A stretch of 64,000 nt of DNA from Pseudomonas fluorescens (GTDB lineage Bacteria; Pseudomonadota; Gammaproteobacteria; Pseudomonadales; Pseudomonadaceae): NCBI RefSeq assembly GCF_902498185.1, contig NZ_CABVIX010000003.1:428732-492731 (forward strand), in the 5' to 3' direction. The position numbers were made by a program, and so were the translations under genes. Shown piece after piece: positions 17,500-25,564 of this stretch (within the stretch, counting starts at the first letter, position 1; every line of letters begins with the position of its first letter). The notes below the pieces were generated by a model. That model worked only from the letters and a program-made list of their open reading frames with translations, did not search any database and was not told the origin of the DNA.

Positions 17500-18279
17500 A
17501 TGGCCAAGGCCAGCTCACCCACCGACAACGGCAAGCAGAAGGTTCGCTCGGCGGAGGTCGGTACCGATATCCTCAAGGCCTTGGCCCAGCTCTCGCCTTC
17601 CACCTCGCTGTCACGCCTGGCAGAGCATGTCGACATGCCGGCGAGCAAGGTCCACCGCTACCTGCAAGCGCTGATTGCCAGCGGGTTCGCCGAGCAGAAC
17701 CCGGCCACCAACCACTACGCACTGGGCCGCGAGGCCTTGCGCGTCGGGCTGGCGGCGCTGGGCGGGATGGACGTGCTGAAGGTGGGCGCGCTGCCGCTGT
17801 CACAACTGCGGGACGACATCAACGAGAGCTGCTTCATCGCGGTCTGGGGCAACCTGGGGGCGACGGTGGTGAGCATCGAGCCTGCGGTGCGTGCGGTTAC
17901 AGTGGTGACACAGATCGGCTCGGTGCTGCCCCTGCTGAGCTCGTCCACCGGCCTGGTGTTCGCCGCCTACCTGCCGCAGCGCGAAACCGTGGAGCTGCGC
18001 GATGCCGAGCTGGCGCAACTGGGGCAGACCGCCGAGCACTATGCGCCGCTGTTGGCCGGCATCCGCGAGCGGGGCCTGCACCATGTGCATGGCTTGCTGA
18101 TGCCTGGCGTGGACGCCTTGTCGGCACCTGTATTCAACGCCATGGGCCAGGTAGCGGCGGTGATGACCGTGGTGGGGCCCACCTCGATCTTCCATGCCGA
18201 CGAACAGGGCCCTGCCGCCGAATGCCTGCTGGCCGCAGCGCGCGCCACCAGCTGGCGCATGGGTTACGAGGCGCCCTGA
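17500..18279 (+). CDS. hmgR: IclR-family repressor of the homogentisate pathway
   Basis: 259 residues starting MAKASSPTDNGKQKVRSAEV. The N-terminal winged HTH (about residues 18-75: TDILKALAQLSPSTSLSRLAEHVD, then KVHRYLQALIASGF) and the C-terminal IclR effector domain with LLSSSTGLVFAAYLP are complete. An in-frame extension to 17440 would run into the operator region; the ATG at 17500 with an AGGAT site upstream is preferred. It is divergent from hmgA and shares the palindromic operator, so it should be self-regulated and released by homogentisate. Confidence 0.92.
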   Translation: MAKASSPTDNGKQKVRSAEVGTDILKALAQLSPSTSLSRLAEHVDMPASKVHRYLQALIASGFAEQNPATNHYALGREALRVGLAALGGMDVLKVGALPLSQLRDDINESCFIAVWGNLGATVVSIEPAVRAVTVVTQIGSVLPLLSSSTGLVFAAYLPQRETVELRDAELAQLGQTAEHYAPLLAGIRERGLHHVHGLLMPGVDALSAPVFNAMGQVAAVMTVVGPTSIFHADEQGPAAECLLAAARATSWRMGYEAP

Positions 18280-18451
18280 CGATACTGTTACCCCACCGGT
18301 AAAAGTGATTGTCACAAGCGGGTATTTTTCCTTCAGGATCAAGCCCTTATTCTGAACTCACTGGCACGGCACGAAAGCACTCCCCCGCTCTTCGGGCCTT
18401 GCAAGGTTCACCGACGTTGATTTTGAAGCTCCTTGATCTAACGTCTCAGTT

Positions 18452-18479
18452 GGCCGCTGCGTTTGCAGCGGCCTTTTTT
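18452..18479 (+). terminator. Rho-independent terminator
   Basis: ggccgctgc-gttt-gcagcggcc followed by six T residues: a 9-bp perfect stem, a classic terminator on the plus strand. It lies about 170 bases after the hmgR stop. A second possible hairpin (gacgtt with aacgtc, about 18413-18445) sits just before it, so it could instead end a separate small RNA (see findings). Confidence 0.9.
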
Positions 18480-18504
18480 ATGGGCGATCGCAACGTACGA
18501 CCAT

Positions 18505-19419
18505 TCAGCCCAACGGATACTTGCCCAGATTCGCCATCATCTCCTGCAGCGCTTCCAGGCTGTCCCGTGGATGCACTGCGTCGGTGAAGTCCGAAATCTG
18601 CCGCCACCGGTCAGCCACCTGCTCCGGGGTGAAGCCTTCGCGTGGGTCGAAGCCGACGCCCAGGCTGCGCTCCCAGCGCACCTTGCCGATCCAGCCGCCG
18701 CCCACTTCGAAGAGCTCGCCGCTGTCCTGGCATTGTTCGCTGCCCAGAAACACCACCAACGGGCTGATCAGTTCAGGCTTGAGACGTTCGAACACGTGCT
18801 GCGGGATCAGGCCCTCGGTCATGCGGGTGCCGCCGGTGGGGGCGATGGCGTTGACCAGGACGCCATGCTTGCGCCCTTCAAGGGCGAGGGTGCGGGTCAG
18901 GCCATAGAGACCGAGCTTGGCCATGGCGTAGTTGGACTGGCCGAAGTTGCCATAGATGCCAGAGGTCGAGGCGGTGAAGATCACCCGTCCCCAGCCCTGC
19001 TCGCGCAGATGAGGCCAGGCGGCGCGGGTCACCTTGTAGGCGCCTTCGACGTGCACCCGGTAAACCAGGTCCCAATCGCTGTCATCCATCTTGTGGAAGG
19101 TCTTGTCACGCAGGATGCCCGCGTTGTTCACCACCACGTCGACGCGCCCGAACTCATCCAGGGCCTGCTCGACGATGCGCTGGCCGTCGGTGACCGAATC
19201 ATGGTTGGACACCGCGCTGCCACCCGCCTCGCGTATCTCGGCCACTACGCGGTCGGCCGCCGAGGCGTTGGCGCCTTCGCCGCAGGTCGAGCCGCCCAGG
19301 TCGTTGACGACTACCCTGGCGCCCCGCGAGGCAAACAGCAGCGCATGGGCACGGCCAAGGCCGCCCCCGGCACCGGTGACAATGACCACTTTATCTTGCA
19401 GATCTACCGGCTCGCTCAT
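18505..19419 (-). CDS. SDR-family oxidoreductase (3-hydroxyacyl-CoA dehydrogenase type)
   Basis: 304 residues starting MSEPVDLQDKVVIVTGAGGGLG. The classical short-chain dehydrogenase parts are present: TGAGGGLGRAHAL cofactor loop, VVNNAGI, the active-site Ser in FTASTSGIYGNFGQ and the YAMAK Tyr-Lys pair. The extended N-terminal region with VVVNDLGGSTCGEG and the C-terminal extension resemble the dehydrogenase part of type-2 multifunctional beta-oxidation enzymes. An upstream in-frame ATG at 19482 is less likely. Substrate unknown; single gene. Confidence 0.85.
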   Translation of the reverse strand: MSEPVDLQDKVVIVTGAGGGLGRAHALLFASRGARVVVNDLGGSTCGEGANASAADRVVAEIREAGGSAVSNHDSVTDGQRIVEQALDEFGRVDVVVNNAGILRDKTFHKMDDSDWDLVYRVHVEGAYKVTRAAWPHLREQGWGRVIFTASTSGIYGNFGQSNYAMAKLGLYGLTRTLALEGRKHGVLVNAIAPTGGTRMTEGLIPQHVFERLKPELISPLVVFLGSEQCQDSGELFEVGGGWIGKVRWERSLGVGFDPREGFTPEQVADRWRQISDFTDAVHPRDSLEALQEMMANLGKYPLG

Positions 19420-19536
19420 GCTCAAGGGCTCCAGGCAAAGGACGGGAACAACGAGTGTCCGCCAGCAGTGTGCGGCGGACAATCAAGCGCACTCAGTCTG
19501 AATGCCGCTCGATAAGGCCAGGCGATGATCGCCTGC

Positions 19537-20442
19537 TCATGACCAGGCGACCTTCTGCGGGACATAGCTCAAGGGCTGTTCACGAAACGCAAGGTAATGC
19601 CGCAACACCTGTACCGGTGCCTCGGTATGCGGGTAGTGGCCGATGCCTTGCAACGGCACCGTGTCGGCATCGGGCACCAGTTGCCGGTAGCGCTCGAGCA
19701 TGTGCGCCCCGGACAGCGGGTCGACCACGCCATTGATCAGTCGCAGCGGCACCCCCTCCCGGCGCAGCGCGCCCACCCAGCGCTCGCGATGCCTGCTGCG
19801 CTCAGGCAGGTAGCCGATCAGCTTGTGCAGCACGCGGGTGCCGCGGTTGGAAACCAGCAGGCTCCAGTAGTCATCCAGCGCGCTTTCGCTGGGGTGGGTG
19901 CAGGGTCCATAGACCTGGGAAACATTGCGCACCAGGTCATCGCGCCCGAACGAGCGCCCGACCAGCCAGCCAAGTGGGCTGAGGAGCAGTTTCTGGATCA
20001 GCAGCGGCTGTGAACTTTCGGGAAACAGGCCGCTGTTGAGGAACACACAGCTGGCCACATCGGCGCGCCTCTCGTGGTGCCGCGCCAGCAATTCCTGGGC
20101 GACGCTGCCGCCGTAGTCATGGGCCAGCAGATGGACTGGCTGGTTGATGCCCAGATGCGCGAGCAGCGCCTGTTGCAGATCGGCCTGTTCCAGCAGGCTG
20201 TAGTGGTGATCGAGCGGCTTGGCGGAATCACCGAAGCCCAGCATGTCGCAGGCAATCACCCGAAAACGCTGGGCCAATGGCGCCCACAGGTAATGCCAAT
20301 CCCAGCTGGCGGTAGGAAAACCGTGAAGCAACAGCAAAGGCTCTCCCTGCCCTGCCGTCCAGTAACGAATGCTCTGGCCCCGGAAAGCAAAATTCTGACC
20401 CCGGGTACGCCAGACGCACAATGGAATTTCGGCCAAAGGCAT
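19537..20442 (-). CDS. Alpha/beta-fold hydrolase with an Asp nucleophile
   Basis: 301 residues. The fold is marked by LLLLHGFPTASWDWHYLW (oxyanion region), FRVIACDMLGFGDSAKP and the nucleophile elbow LLAHDYGGSVAQEL. The elbow has Asp rather than Ser (HDYGG), as in epoxide hydrolases and haloalkane dehalogenases. A late acid (VVDPLSGAHM) and the histidine GIGHYPHTEAP complete the triad. Substrate unknown. It lies 117 bp upstream of the SDR gene and in the same direction. Confidence 0.85.
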   Translation of the reverse strand: MPLAEIPLCVWRTRGQNFAFRGQSIRYWTAGQGEPLLLLHGFPTASWDWHYLWAPLAQRFRVIACDMLGFGDSAKPLDHHYSLLEQADLQQALLAHLGINQPVHLLAHDYGGSVAQELLARHHERRADVASCVFLNSGLFPESSQPLLIQKLLLSPLGWLVGRSFGRDDLVRNVSQVYGPCTHPSESALDDYWSLLVSNRGTRVLHKLIGYLPERSRHRERWVGALRREGVPLRLINGVVDPLSGAHMLERYRQLVPDADTVPLQGIGHYPHTEAPVQVLRHYLAFREQPLSYVPQKVAWS

Positions 20443-20617
20443 CAGAGTAGTCCCGGTGGTGGGTAAACATGGGAATCAAGCAAGGCTAGGGCTGCGGTCA
20501 TTGCATACACCTCGGCACATACGTGTGCTCTCTCTTGGTGTTTCCAGTCTAGACAGCAGCGGGACAGCAGAGCATCGCCTTGGCAGCCAGCTTGATGGCC
20601 GTGCGAGTCAGGCGTTG

Positions 20618-20666
20618 GATGGTGGTGCTGTGGGAGCCGCGTCAGGGCACCCACAGCACCACCATC
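20618..20666. repeat. Long perfect hairpin between the hydrolase and flavodoxin genes
   Basis: Arms of 17 bp (gatggtggtgctgtggg at 20618-20634 and its exact complement at 20650-20666) enclose 15 bases. It lies 12 bp after the flavodoxin stop on the minus strand. There is no T-run on either side, so a plain intrinsic terminator is doubtful. A REP-derived element or a site acted on by a mobile element is possible. Confidence 0.7.
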
Positions 20667-20678
20667 ACGACCGGGGGA

Positions 20679-21134
20679 TCAGGTCTTCAGGGCGCTGGCG
20701 AACTCGGCCAGCCAAGGCTCGGCGTCGGTTTCGGGGGTTACGGTCTCGCTGGCGTCCAGGCGCAGCATCGGCTGCACTTCACGCACGCCCAGCTCGGCGA
20801 ACAGCTCTCGCAGCTGCTCGCCGCCACCGCAGTACGTATCGCCATAGCTGGAGTCACCGAGGGCGATCACCGCGCCCGGCAAGCCGCGCCATTGGGCAGG
20901 CAGCACATCGCGGATGCCGCTGAACAGCGGCATGAGGTTGTCGGGCAGTTCGCCCATGCCGGTGGTCGAGGTCACCGCCAGAAAAGCCTCGGGGGCAAAT
21001 CCTTGCACGTCCTCCACGGTGGCGCGTACGGCGTGCCAGGCTTCTAGGCCGGCCGTCTTGAGGAGTGCTTCGGCGTGGCGCGCTACTTCTTCGGCGGTGC
21101 CATACACGGAGCCGGAAAGAATGACGACTTTCAT
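20679..21134 (-). CDS. Flavodoxin (MioC-type)
   Basis: 151 residues from the ATG at 21134. The FMN phosphate loop LSGSVYGTAEEVARHAEALL sits at the N-terminus, with TSTTGMGELPDNLMPLF and ALGDSSYGDTYCGGGEQL for the flanking flavin loops. It is an electron carrier related to MioC, which in E. coli supports biotin synthase; its partner here is unknown. It is divergent from the LOV gene (108-bp gap). Confidence 0.9.
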   Translation of the reverse strand: MKVVILSGSVYGTAEEVARHAEALLKTAGLEAWHAVRATVEDVQGFAPEAFLAVTSTTGMGELPDNLMPLFSGIRDVLPAQWRGLPGAVIALGDSSYGDTYCGGGEQLRELFAELGVREVQPMLRLDASETVTPETDAEPWLAEFASALKT

Positions 21135-21242
21135 CAGAGGATTCCGATACTGAGTAAAAACGTAGGATACTAGCACCCGTCAGTGGCAAAAGGCCGTGTC
21201 TGCGGTCTTCAATACCAACGTCTCCTCAACGATGACCCGCAC

Positions 21243-21704
21243 ATGATCAACGCGCAATTGCTGCAATCCATGGTCGATGCCTCGAACGACGGCATTGTGG
21301 TCGCCGAACTGGAAGGCGATGACATCATCCTCATTTATGTCAACGAAGCCTTCGAGCGCCTGACCGGCTACGGGGCGAGCGAGATCCTTTACCAGGACTG
21401 CCGTTTCCTCCAGGGCGACGACCGCGATCAACTGGCCCGCTTCCGCATCCAGCGGGCCTTGGCCGAGGGCAAGCCTTGCCGGGAGGTGCTGCGCAACTAC
21501 CGCAAGGATGGCAGCGCCTTCTGGAACGAGCTGTCGATCACGCCGGTTCGCCATGCTGCCGACCTGCGCACCTACTTCATCGGTATCCAGAAGGATGTCA
21601 CCCGCCAGGTAGAGCTGGAGCGTGAGCTGGCAGAAGCCCGCACCCGTCTCGCGGAATTCGAAAGCGGCTCTCGCACTGCGCAATCGTCGCAGCCATTGCG
21701 GTGA
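21243..21704 (+). CDS. Short LOV blue-light photoreceptor (PpSB1-LOV-like)
   Basis: 153 residues: one LOV/PAS domain with short N- and C-terminal helices and no effector domain. The flavin-adduct cysteine is Cys53 in YQDCRFLQG, with the FMN contacts NYRKDGSAFWNELSITPV. The N-cap MINAQLLQSMVDASNDGIVVAE and the C-terminal coiled helix (QVELERELAEARTRLAEFE) match the short LOV proteins of P. putida. Such proteins report blue light to LitR-type MerR regulators in P. putida KT2440. The ATG at 21243 fits the known start. The MerR gene two genes downstream is the likely partner. Confidence 0.93.
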   Translation: MINAQLLQSMVDASNDGIVVAELEGDDIILIYVNEAFERLTGYGASEILYQDCRFLQGDDRDQLARFRIQRALAEGKPCREVLRNYRKDGSAFWNELSITPVRHAADLRTYFIGIQKDVTRQVELERELAEARTRLAEFESGSRTAQSSQPLR

Positions 21705-21742
21705 GCAATCACCCCCACCGATCGTCACTCTAGAGTTCGACC

Positions 21743-22360
21743 ATGCAAGCTGATGCCCTTCTCAACCAGGACGAGCTGGACTTCATCCAGAACATGCAGC
21801 ATTCGCCACAACTGAACCTGGCCGACCCGATGTCGACCTTGCTGGTCAATGGAGACCGCCAGCTCAAGGATCTGCTGACCCGCCTGGTAGCCAATGAACA
21901 GGTGACCTTGCAGGCGCAGTACAACAACCAGCAACTGAGCTTTCCGCTGCAACTGGTCGAAGACGAGTTCCACGCCTTGCATCTGCAACTGGGGTCACCC
22001 GACATCTTCGAGGACGGACCCACCCTTCGCCCGTGGCGTCTGTCGCTGGAAACCCCAGCGCCACTGCTCGATGACCGGGGCAAGCCCAGTGGGCTCTGGG
22101 TGCGTGACATTTCCTTCAAGGGTGTGCTGCTGGAGCTGCGCGGCATGGATCAAGCGCCGTCTGACTTCAGCCTCAGCTTTGCCCCCGAAGGCATGCCGTC
22201 GATCAGGGTCCAGGGCGTATTGCGCCGCAGTATCGGCCCGCACCTGGCAGCCTACGACCTGAGCCGCACCCTGCCCGAAGAAACCGAATCCCTGCGCGAG
22301 TTCATTCTCCAGGCCCATCGCCTGGCTCACCCAGCGCTGCACGCTCAGGTATCGAAGTGA
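21743..22360 (+). CDS. PilZ-like domain protein
   Basis: 205 residues. The N-terminal half resembles the YcgR-type barrel region. The C-terminal half has a PilZ-like motif DISFKG (residues 122-127, fitting DxSxxG) after an Arg pair (LRPWR, residues 95-99) where PilZ proteins carry RxxxR. The Arg motif is off by one position, so c-di-GMP binding is uncertain. It lies 38 bp after the LOV gene in the same direction and its 3' end overlaps the convergent MerR gene by 16 bp. Confidence 0.6.
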   Translation: MQADALLNQDELDFIQNMQHSPQLNLADPMSTLLVNGDRQLKDLLTRLVANEQVTLQAQYNNQQLSFPLQLVEDEFHALHLQLGSPDIFEDGPTLRPWRLSLETPAPLLDDRGKPSGLWVRDISFKGVLLELRGMDQAPSDFSLSFAPEGMPSIRVQGVLRRSIGPHLAAYDLSRTLPEETESLREFILQAHRLAHPALHAQVSK

Positions 22361-23286
22361 CCGGCCAGGCTCTGCTGCAAGCGACGGCGGATCTGTCCTG
22401 CGCCAGCGCCAAGGCATCCTACCTGGGTGCCGGCCAGGCTCTTGTGGGCCATCTCGGCTGTCTCGCCAGCCAGCAGTAGCGGGCAATCCAGCGACAGCAC
22501 CAGGCGCGACAAGCGCCGCCCCAGTCCGGCGGTTGGCGGGCGATTGGCAAACAGCACCAGCGCTGCGGGCGACAGGCGCTCGCACACCAGCGCCAGCTCA
22601 TCCAGCGGCTGTCCTGGCGCCAGCACGGTCACGCTCACCTCGTCACTGCCCAGCAGAAGTCCCGCAACCAGCAGCTCAAGCTCGGGCACATGCTCGTCCA
22701 GCGGTGCCAGCACCACACGCTTGGCCTGGGTATCACGCGCCAGGTGCAGGCGCTGCAACACGCGTGCACGCAGGAAGTGATCAAGAAACAGCCATTCGCT
22801 GGTCTGCCCGAATCCGGCGCGCTCACGGCGCAAGGCAACCCAGACGGGCATGAACACCGCCTCGAACACCTGCGCCAGCGTATGGCTGGCAAATACCAGG
22901 CCGTAGAGCTGTTCAAGGCGCGTGCAGTCGAATGCGCGCACTGCTTCGCGCACCTGGGCCTGGCAGCGCGCATATTGCTCCGGACCGAGCGCCGACGCCC
23001 CACTGATATCCAGCGTACGGTCGCGGGCCAGAATCCGGCCCACCTTGCTCACGGCAACCCCACGGTCAAGCCAGCCGAGAATGCTGTGTACGTCATCGAT
23101 ATCGGATTGCGAGTACAGCCTGTGCCCGCTTTCGGTGCGTTTTGGCTGGATCAGCCCATATCGGCGCTCCCAGGCGCGCAGCGTGACCGGGTTGACGCCC
23201 GTCAGGCGAGCGACTTCACGGATCGGAAACAGCAGTTCATGGTCAAGATCGCCGACGACGAGTGACGCGGCAGCCTGTTCGTTCAT
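22345..23286 (-). CDS. MerR-family regulator of LitR/PplR type
   Basis: 313 residues. A MerR HTH (LLFPIREVARLTGVNPVTLRAW, then ERRYGLIQPKRTESGHRLYS) is followed by a helical bundle and a C-terminal Rossmann-like domain as in LitR/CarH. The cobalamin-ligand motif is degenerate: LDEHVPELELL takes the place of the usual D/ExHxxG. This fits class II LitR proteins, which do not bind B12 and work with short LOV photoreceptors (PplR1-3 of P. putida). Its closeness to the LOV gene matches the reported pairing of pplR3 with PpSB1-LOV. Confidence 0.85.
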   Translation of the reverse strand: MNEQAAASLVVGDLDHELLFPIREVARLTGVNPVTLRAWERRYGLIQPKRTESGHRLYSQSDIDDVHSILGWLDRGVAVSKVGRILARDRTLDISGASALGPEQYARCQAQVREAVRAFDCTRLEQLYGLVFASHTLAQVFEAVFMPVWVALRRERAGFGQTSEWLFLDHFLRARVLQRLHLARDTQAKRVVLAPLDEHVPELELLVAGLLLGSDEVSVTVLAPGQPLDELALVCERLSPAALVLFANRPPTAGLGRRLSRLVLSLDCPLLLAGETAEMAHKSLAGTQVGCLGAGAGQIRRRLQQSLAGHFDT

Positions 23287-23512
23287 TGGCAGAAACCCGG
23301 GTTGGCCTTGTACGAATCGGCATTCTACGCCGGAAATCCCGAACCCGGCATGACAACGGTCGGCGGGCGTTCATCCGTTGGCCCTTGCAGGCCGCGAAAT
23401 AACCGCCATAATCCGCGCCCGATTCTTGCATGCATGCCAACGCCGCCCACCACCCCGGGCGGCGTATCAGGGGCAGGCTACCCGCCTTGCCCCCGTTGCC
23501 AGGAGATACACG

Positions 23513-24085
23513 ATGTCTACCCCACCCGTGACCATGATGGTTTCGCGCCGCGCCGCCCATGGCCGTTACCAGGAGCTGTTGTCCTGGCTGCATGAAGGCG
23601 AGCAGCTGGCCACCGACTTTCCCGGCTACCTCGGCTCGGGCATCCTCGCACCGCCCGCCGGAGGCGACGAGTTTCAGATCATCTTCCGCTTCACCAGCGA
23701 ACAGACCCTTCACGCCTGGGAGCATTCGGCCTCGCGCCGCACGTGGCTGCAACGGGGCAACGGCTTGTTCGAGCGTCCGCACGAACAGCGGGTCAGCAGC
23801 CTCGATGGCTGGTTCGGCACACCGCTGGTACAGCGTCCGCCGCGCTGGAAGCAGGCCGTGGCCATCTGGCTGGCGTTCTTTCCGGTGTCGGTGCTGTTCA
23901 ATGTGCTGTTCGGCCACTGGCTGGGCACGCTGGACCTGGTGCCGCGCATACTGCTCAGCACCCTGGGACTGACGCCCCTGATGGTGTACCTGTTCATCCC
24001 GCTGTCCACCCGTCTGCTGGCGCCTTGGCTCAACGCCAGCCCGGTCACGGGCGAGGTCAACGCGCGCGGGCTGCGCAGCCGCTGA
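23513..24085 (+). CDS. Antibiotic biosynthesis monooxygenase-like (ABM) membrane protein
   Basis: 190 residues from the ATG at 23513, which follows a strong AGGAG site. The first ~95 residues form an ABM dimeric alpha-beta barrel (TMMVSRRAAHGRYQELLSWL, GSGILAPPAGGDEFQIIFRF). Two or three membrane helices follow (AVAIWLAFFPVSVLFNVLF and LLSTLGLTPLMVYLFIPL). This ABM-plus-membrane-tail arrangement is common in proteobacteria; reaction unknown. It lies 226 bp from the divergent MerR gene, so light control is possible but not shown. Confidence 0.82.
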   Translation: MSTPPVTMMVSRRAAHGRYQELLSWLHEGEQLATDFPGYLGSGILAPPAGGDEFQIIFRFTSEQTLHAWEHSASRRTWLQRGNGLFERPHEQRVSSLDGWFGTPLVQRPPRWKQAVAIWLAFFPVSVLFNVLFGHWLGTLDLVPRILLSTLGLTPLMVYLFIPLSTRLLAPWLNASPVTGEVNARGLRSR

Positions 24086-24162
24086 GCAGGGGCGCGCAAG
24101 GCGGTGCAGTTCGGGTATGCTTTGGGCATTCACGACCAGCCGTATAAGTTGACCGTCCGAAC

Positions 24163-24855
24163 ATGAACAGCCCAATTCTCGTTACCGGTGCCAGCCAGCG
24201 TGTCGGGCTGGCCCTGGCCCTCGAACTGGCACAGGCCGGCCATACGGTGGTCAGCGCCAGCCGCAGCGCCAGTGCGCATGCGCCACACCCGAACATCATC
24301 CCGTTCCAGGCCGACTTGTGCCGGGAGGCTGACCGCCTGGCCCTGATCGACCATCTGCAGCGCAAATACGACGGCCTGCGGGCGATCATCCACAACGCTT
24401 CGCTGTGGCTCGATGATGGCCTGGGCAACCTGGACACCATGTTCCGCCTGCACGTCGAGGCCCCCTACCACCTCAACCTGGCACTAGGCGAACAGCTGGC
24501 CCGCGTGGAAAAGGCCGACATCATCCACATCTGCGACGAGACCTCCTCGCGTGGCAGCAAAAGCCATATCGGTTACGCCGCCACCAAGGCCGCCTTGCAG
24601 AACATGGTGCTGTCGTTCGCCGAAAAGTACGCGCCCACGGTTCGGGTCAACGGTATCCTGCCTGGCCTGCTGATCTTCAAGGAAGACGGTGACCAGGCCT
24701 ACCGCGAACAGGCGCTGAAAAAAGCCTTGCTGGAGTTCGAGCCCGGCGCCCGTCCGCTGATCGAGGCGGTGATGTTCCTGCTCGAAAGCCAGTACAGCAC
24801 CGGCAGCCAGGTGGTCATCAACGGCGGCCGCCATCTGAAGAACCGCATTGCCTGA
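24163..24855 (+). CDS. folM: Dihydromonapterin reductase (FolM)
   Basis: 230 residues, SDR family. It reduces dihydromonapterin (and weakly dihydrofolate) to the tetrahydro form, the pterin cofactor of phenylalanine hydroxylase in Pseudomonas. ILVTGASQRVGLALALELA and the catalytic YAATKAALQN are present, as is GGRHLKNRIA at the C-terminus typical of FolM. It starts a run of co-directional genes: folM, DUF1244 (9 bp gap) and hopJ (8-bp overlap). Confidence 0.85.
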   Translation: MNSPILVTGASQRVGLALALELAQAGHTVVSASRSASAHAPHPNIIPFQADLCREADRLALIDHLQRKYDGLRAIIHNASLWLDDGLGNLDTMFRLHVEAPYHLNLALGEQLARVEKADIIHICDETSSRGSKSHIGYAATKAALQNMVLSFAEKYAPTVRVNGILPGLLIFKEDGDQAYREQALKKALLEFEPGARPLIEAVMFLLESQYSTGSQVVINGGRHLKNRIA

Positions 24856-24864
24856 GGGAAACCC

Positions 24865-25161
24865 ATGACCCCGCAACAACAACTCGAACTCGAAGCCGCC
24901 GCGTTCCGGCGCCTGGTCGACCATCTGCGCAACCGTACCGATGTGCAGAACATCGACCTGATGAACCTCTCCGGTTTCTGCCGCAACTGCCTGTCCAAGT
25001 GGTACAAGGCTGCGGCCGATGACCGGCAGATCGACGTCAGCCTGGATGACGCCCGCGAAGCGGTGTACGGCATGCCCTACGCCGAGTGGAAAGCCCAATA
25101 CCAGAAAGAAGCCAGCGCCGAGCAGCAAGCGGCGTTCGACCAAGGAAAACCTCGTGTCTGA
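24865..25161 (+). CDS. DUF1244 domain-containing protein
   Basis: 98 residues, with the highly conserved DUF1244 block NLSGFCRNCLSKWYKAAA including the paired cysteines, and VYGMPYAEWKAQYQ. Function unknown; a structural family of small helical homodimers. It sits 9 bp after folM and overlaps hopJ by 8 bp, so the three are probably one transcript. Confidence 0.9.
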   Translation: MTPQQQLELEAAAFRRLVDHLRNRTDVQNIDLMNLSGFCRNCLSKWYKAAADDRQIDVSLDDAREAVYGMPYAEWKAQYQKEASAEQQAAFDQGKPRV

Positions 25162-25495
25162 TCTCGATACCCTGCGCAACAGCCTCGCCAGCGGCGAACA
25201 CCTCTTTGCCGACACCCTGGCATTCATTGCCAGGCACTACAGCTACCAGCCCCAGGCCTTCAACAATGGCGGCGTGGAAAACGCCGCCGGGCAAAACGAA
25301 GGTTCCTGCAAGACCTTGGGCATGGCCCTGCTTGAAGGCCTGAGCGACCAGCAAGCGTTGCTGGCCTTTGGTGAGCACTACCGTAGCGTCGTGGCGACAC
25401 CTGAAGGCACTGACCACGGCAATATCCGCGCCCTCATCGCCCATGGCCTGGCCGGCGTGAAGTTTGCGCAGCAGCCGCTTCAGCGGCTTGGCTAG
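25154..25495 (+). CDS. HopJ type III effector family protein
   Basis: 113 residues from a GTG at 25154, eight bases before the DUF1244 stop ends; the conserved family region begins directly (SDLDTLRNSLASGEHLFADTL). The HopJ core YSYQPQAFNNGGVENAAGQNEGS is intact. Despite the name the family is widespread in bacteria without type III secretion and is probably a housekeeping protein. An ATG 135 bp upstream in this frame lies inside DUF1244 and is unlikely. Confidence 0.87.
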   Translation: MSDLDTLRNSLASGEHLFADTLAFIARHYSYQPQAFNNGGVENAAGQNEGSCKTLGMALLEGLSDQQALLAFGEHYRSVVATPEGTDHGNIRALIAHGLAGVKFAQQPLQRLG

Positions 25496-25564
25496 GAGAC
25501 CCGCGGATCCGCCGAGGCGGTGGCCATCGGCGGGAAGTGGGCGAAACAAGGCAAGGGGTATGGC

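Noticed and set aside
22345..23286. B12-dependent CarH-type photoreceptor
   Set aside because: The cobalamin-ligand motif is degenerate and the LOV gene nearby offers a better light sensor, so the class II LitR reading is preferred.
21135..23512. PplR operator T(G/A)TACA-N12-TGTA(C/T)A near the LOV and MerR genes
   Set aside because: Only partial words (ttgtacg at about 23318) were found, without the second half at the right distance.
25154..25495. Type III secretion effector as evidence of virulence
   Set aside because: HopJ-family genes occur widely beside DUF1244 in bacteria without type III secretion; no secretion genes are present here.
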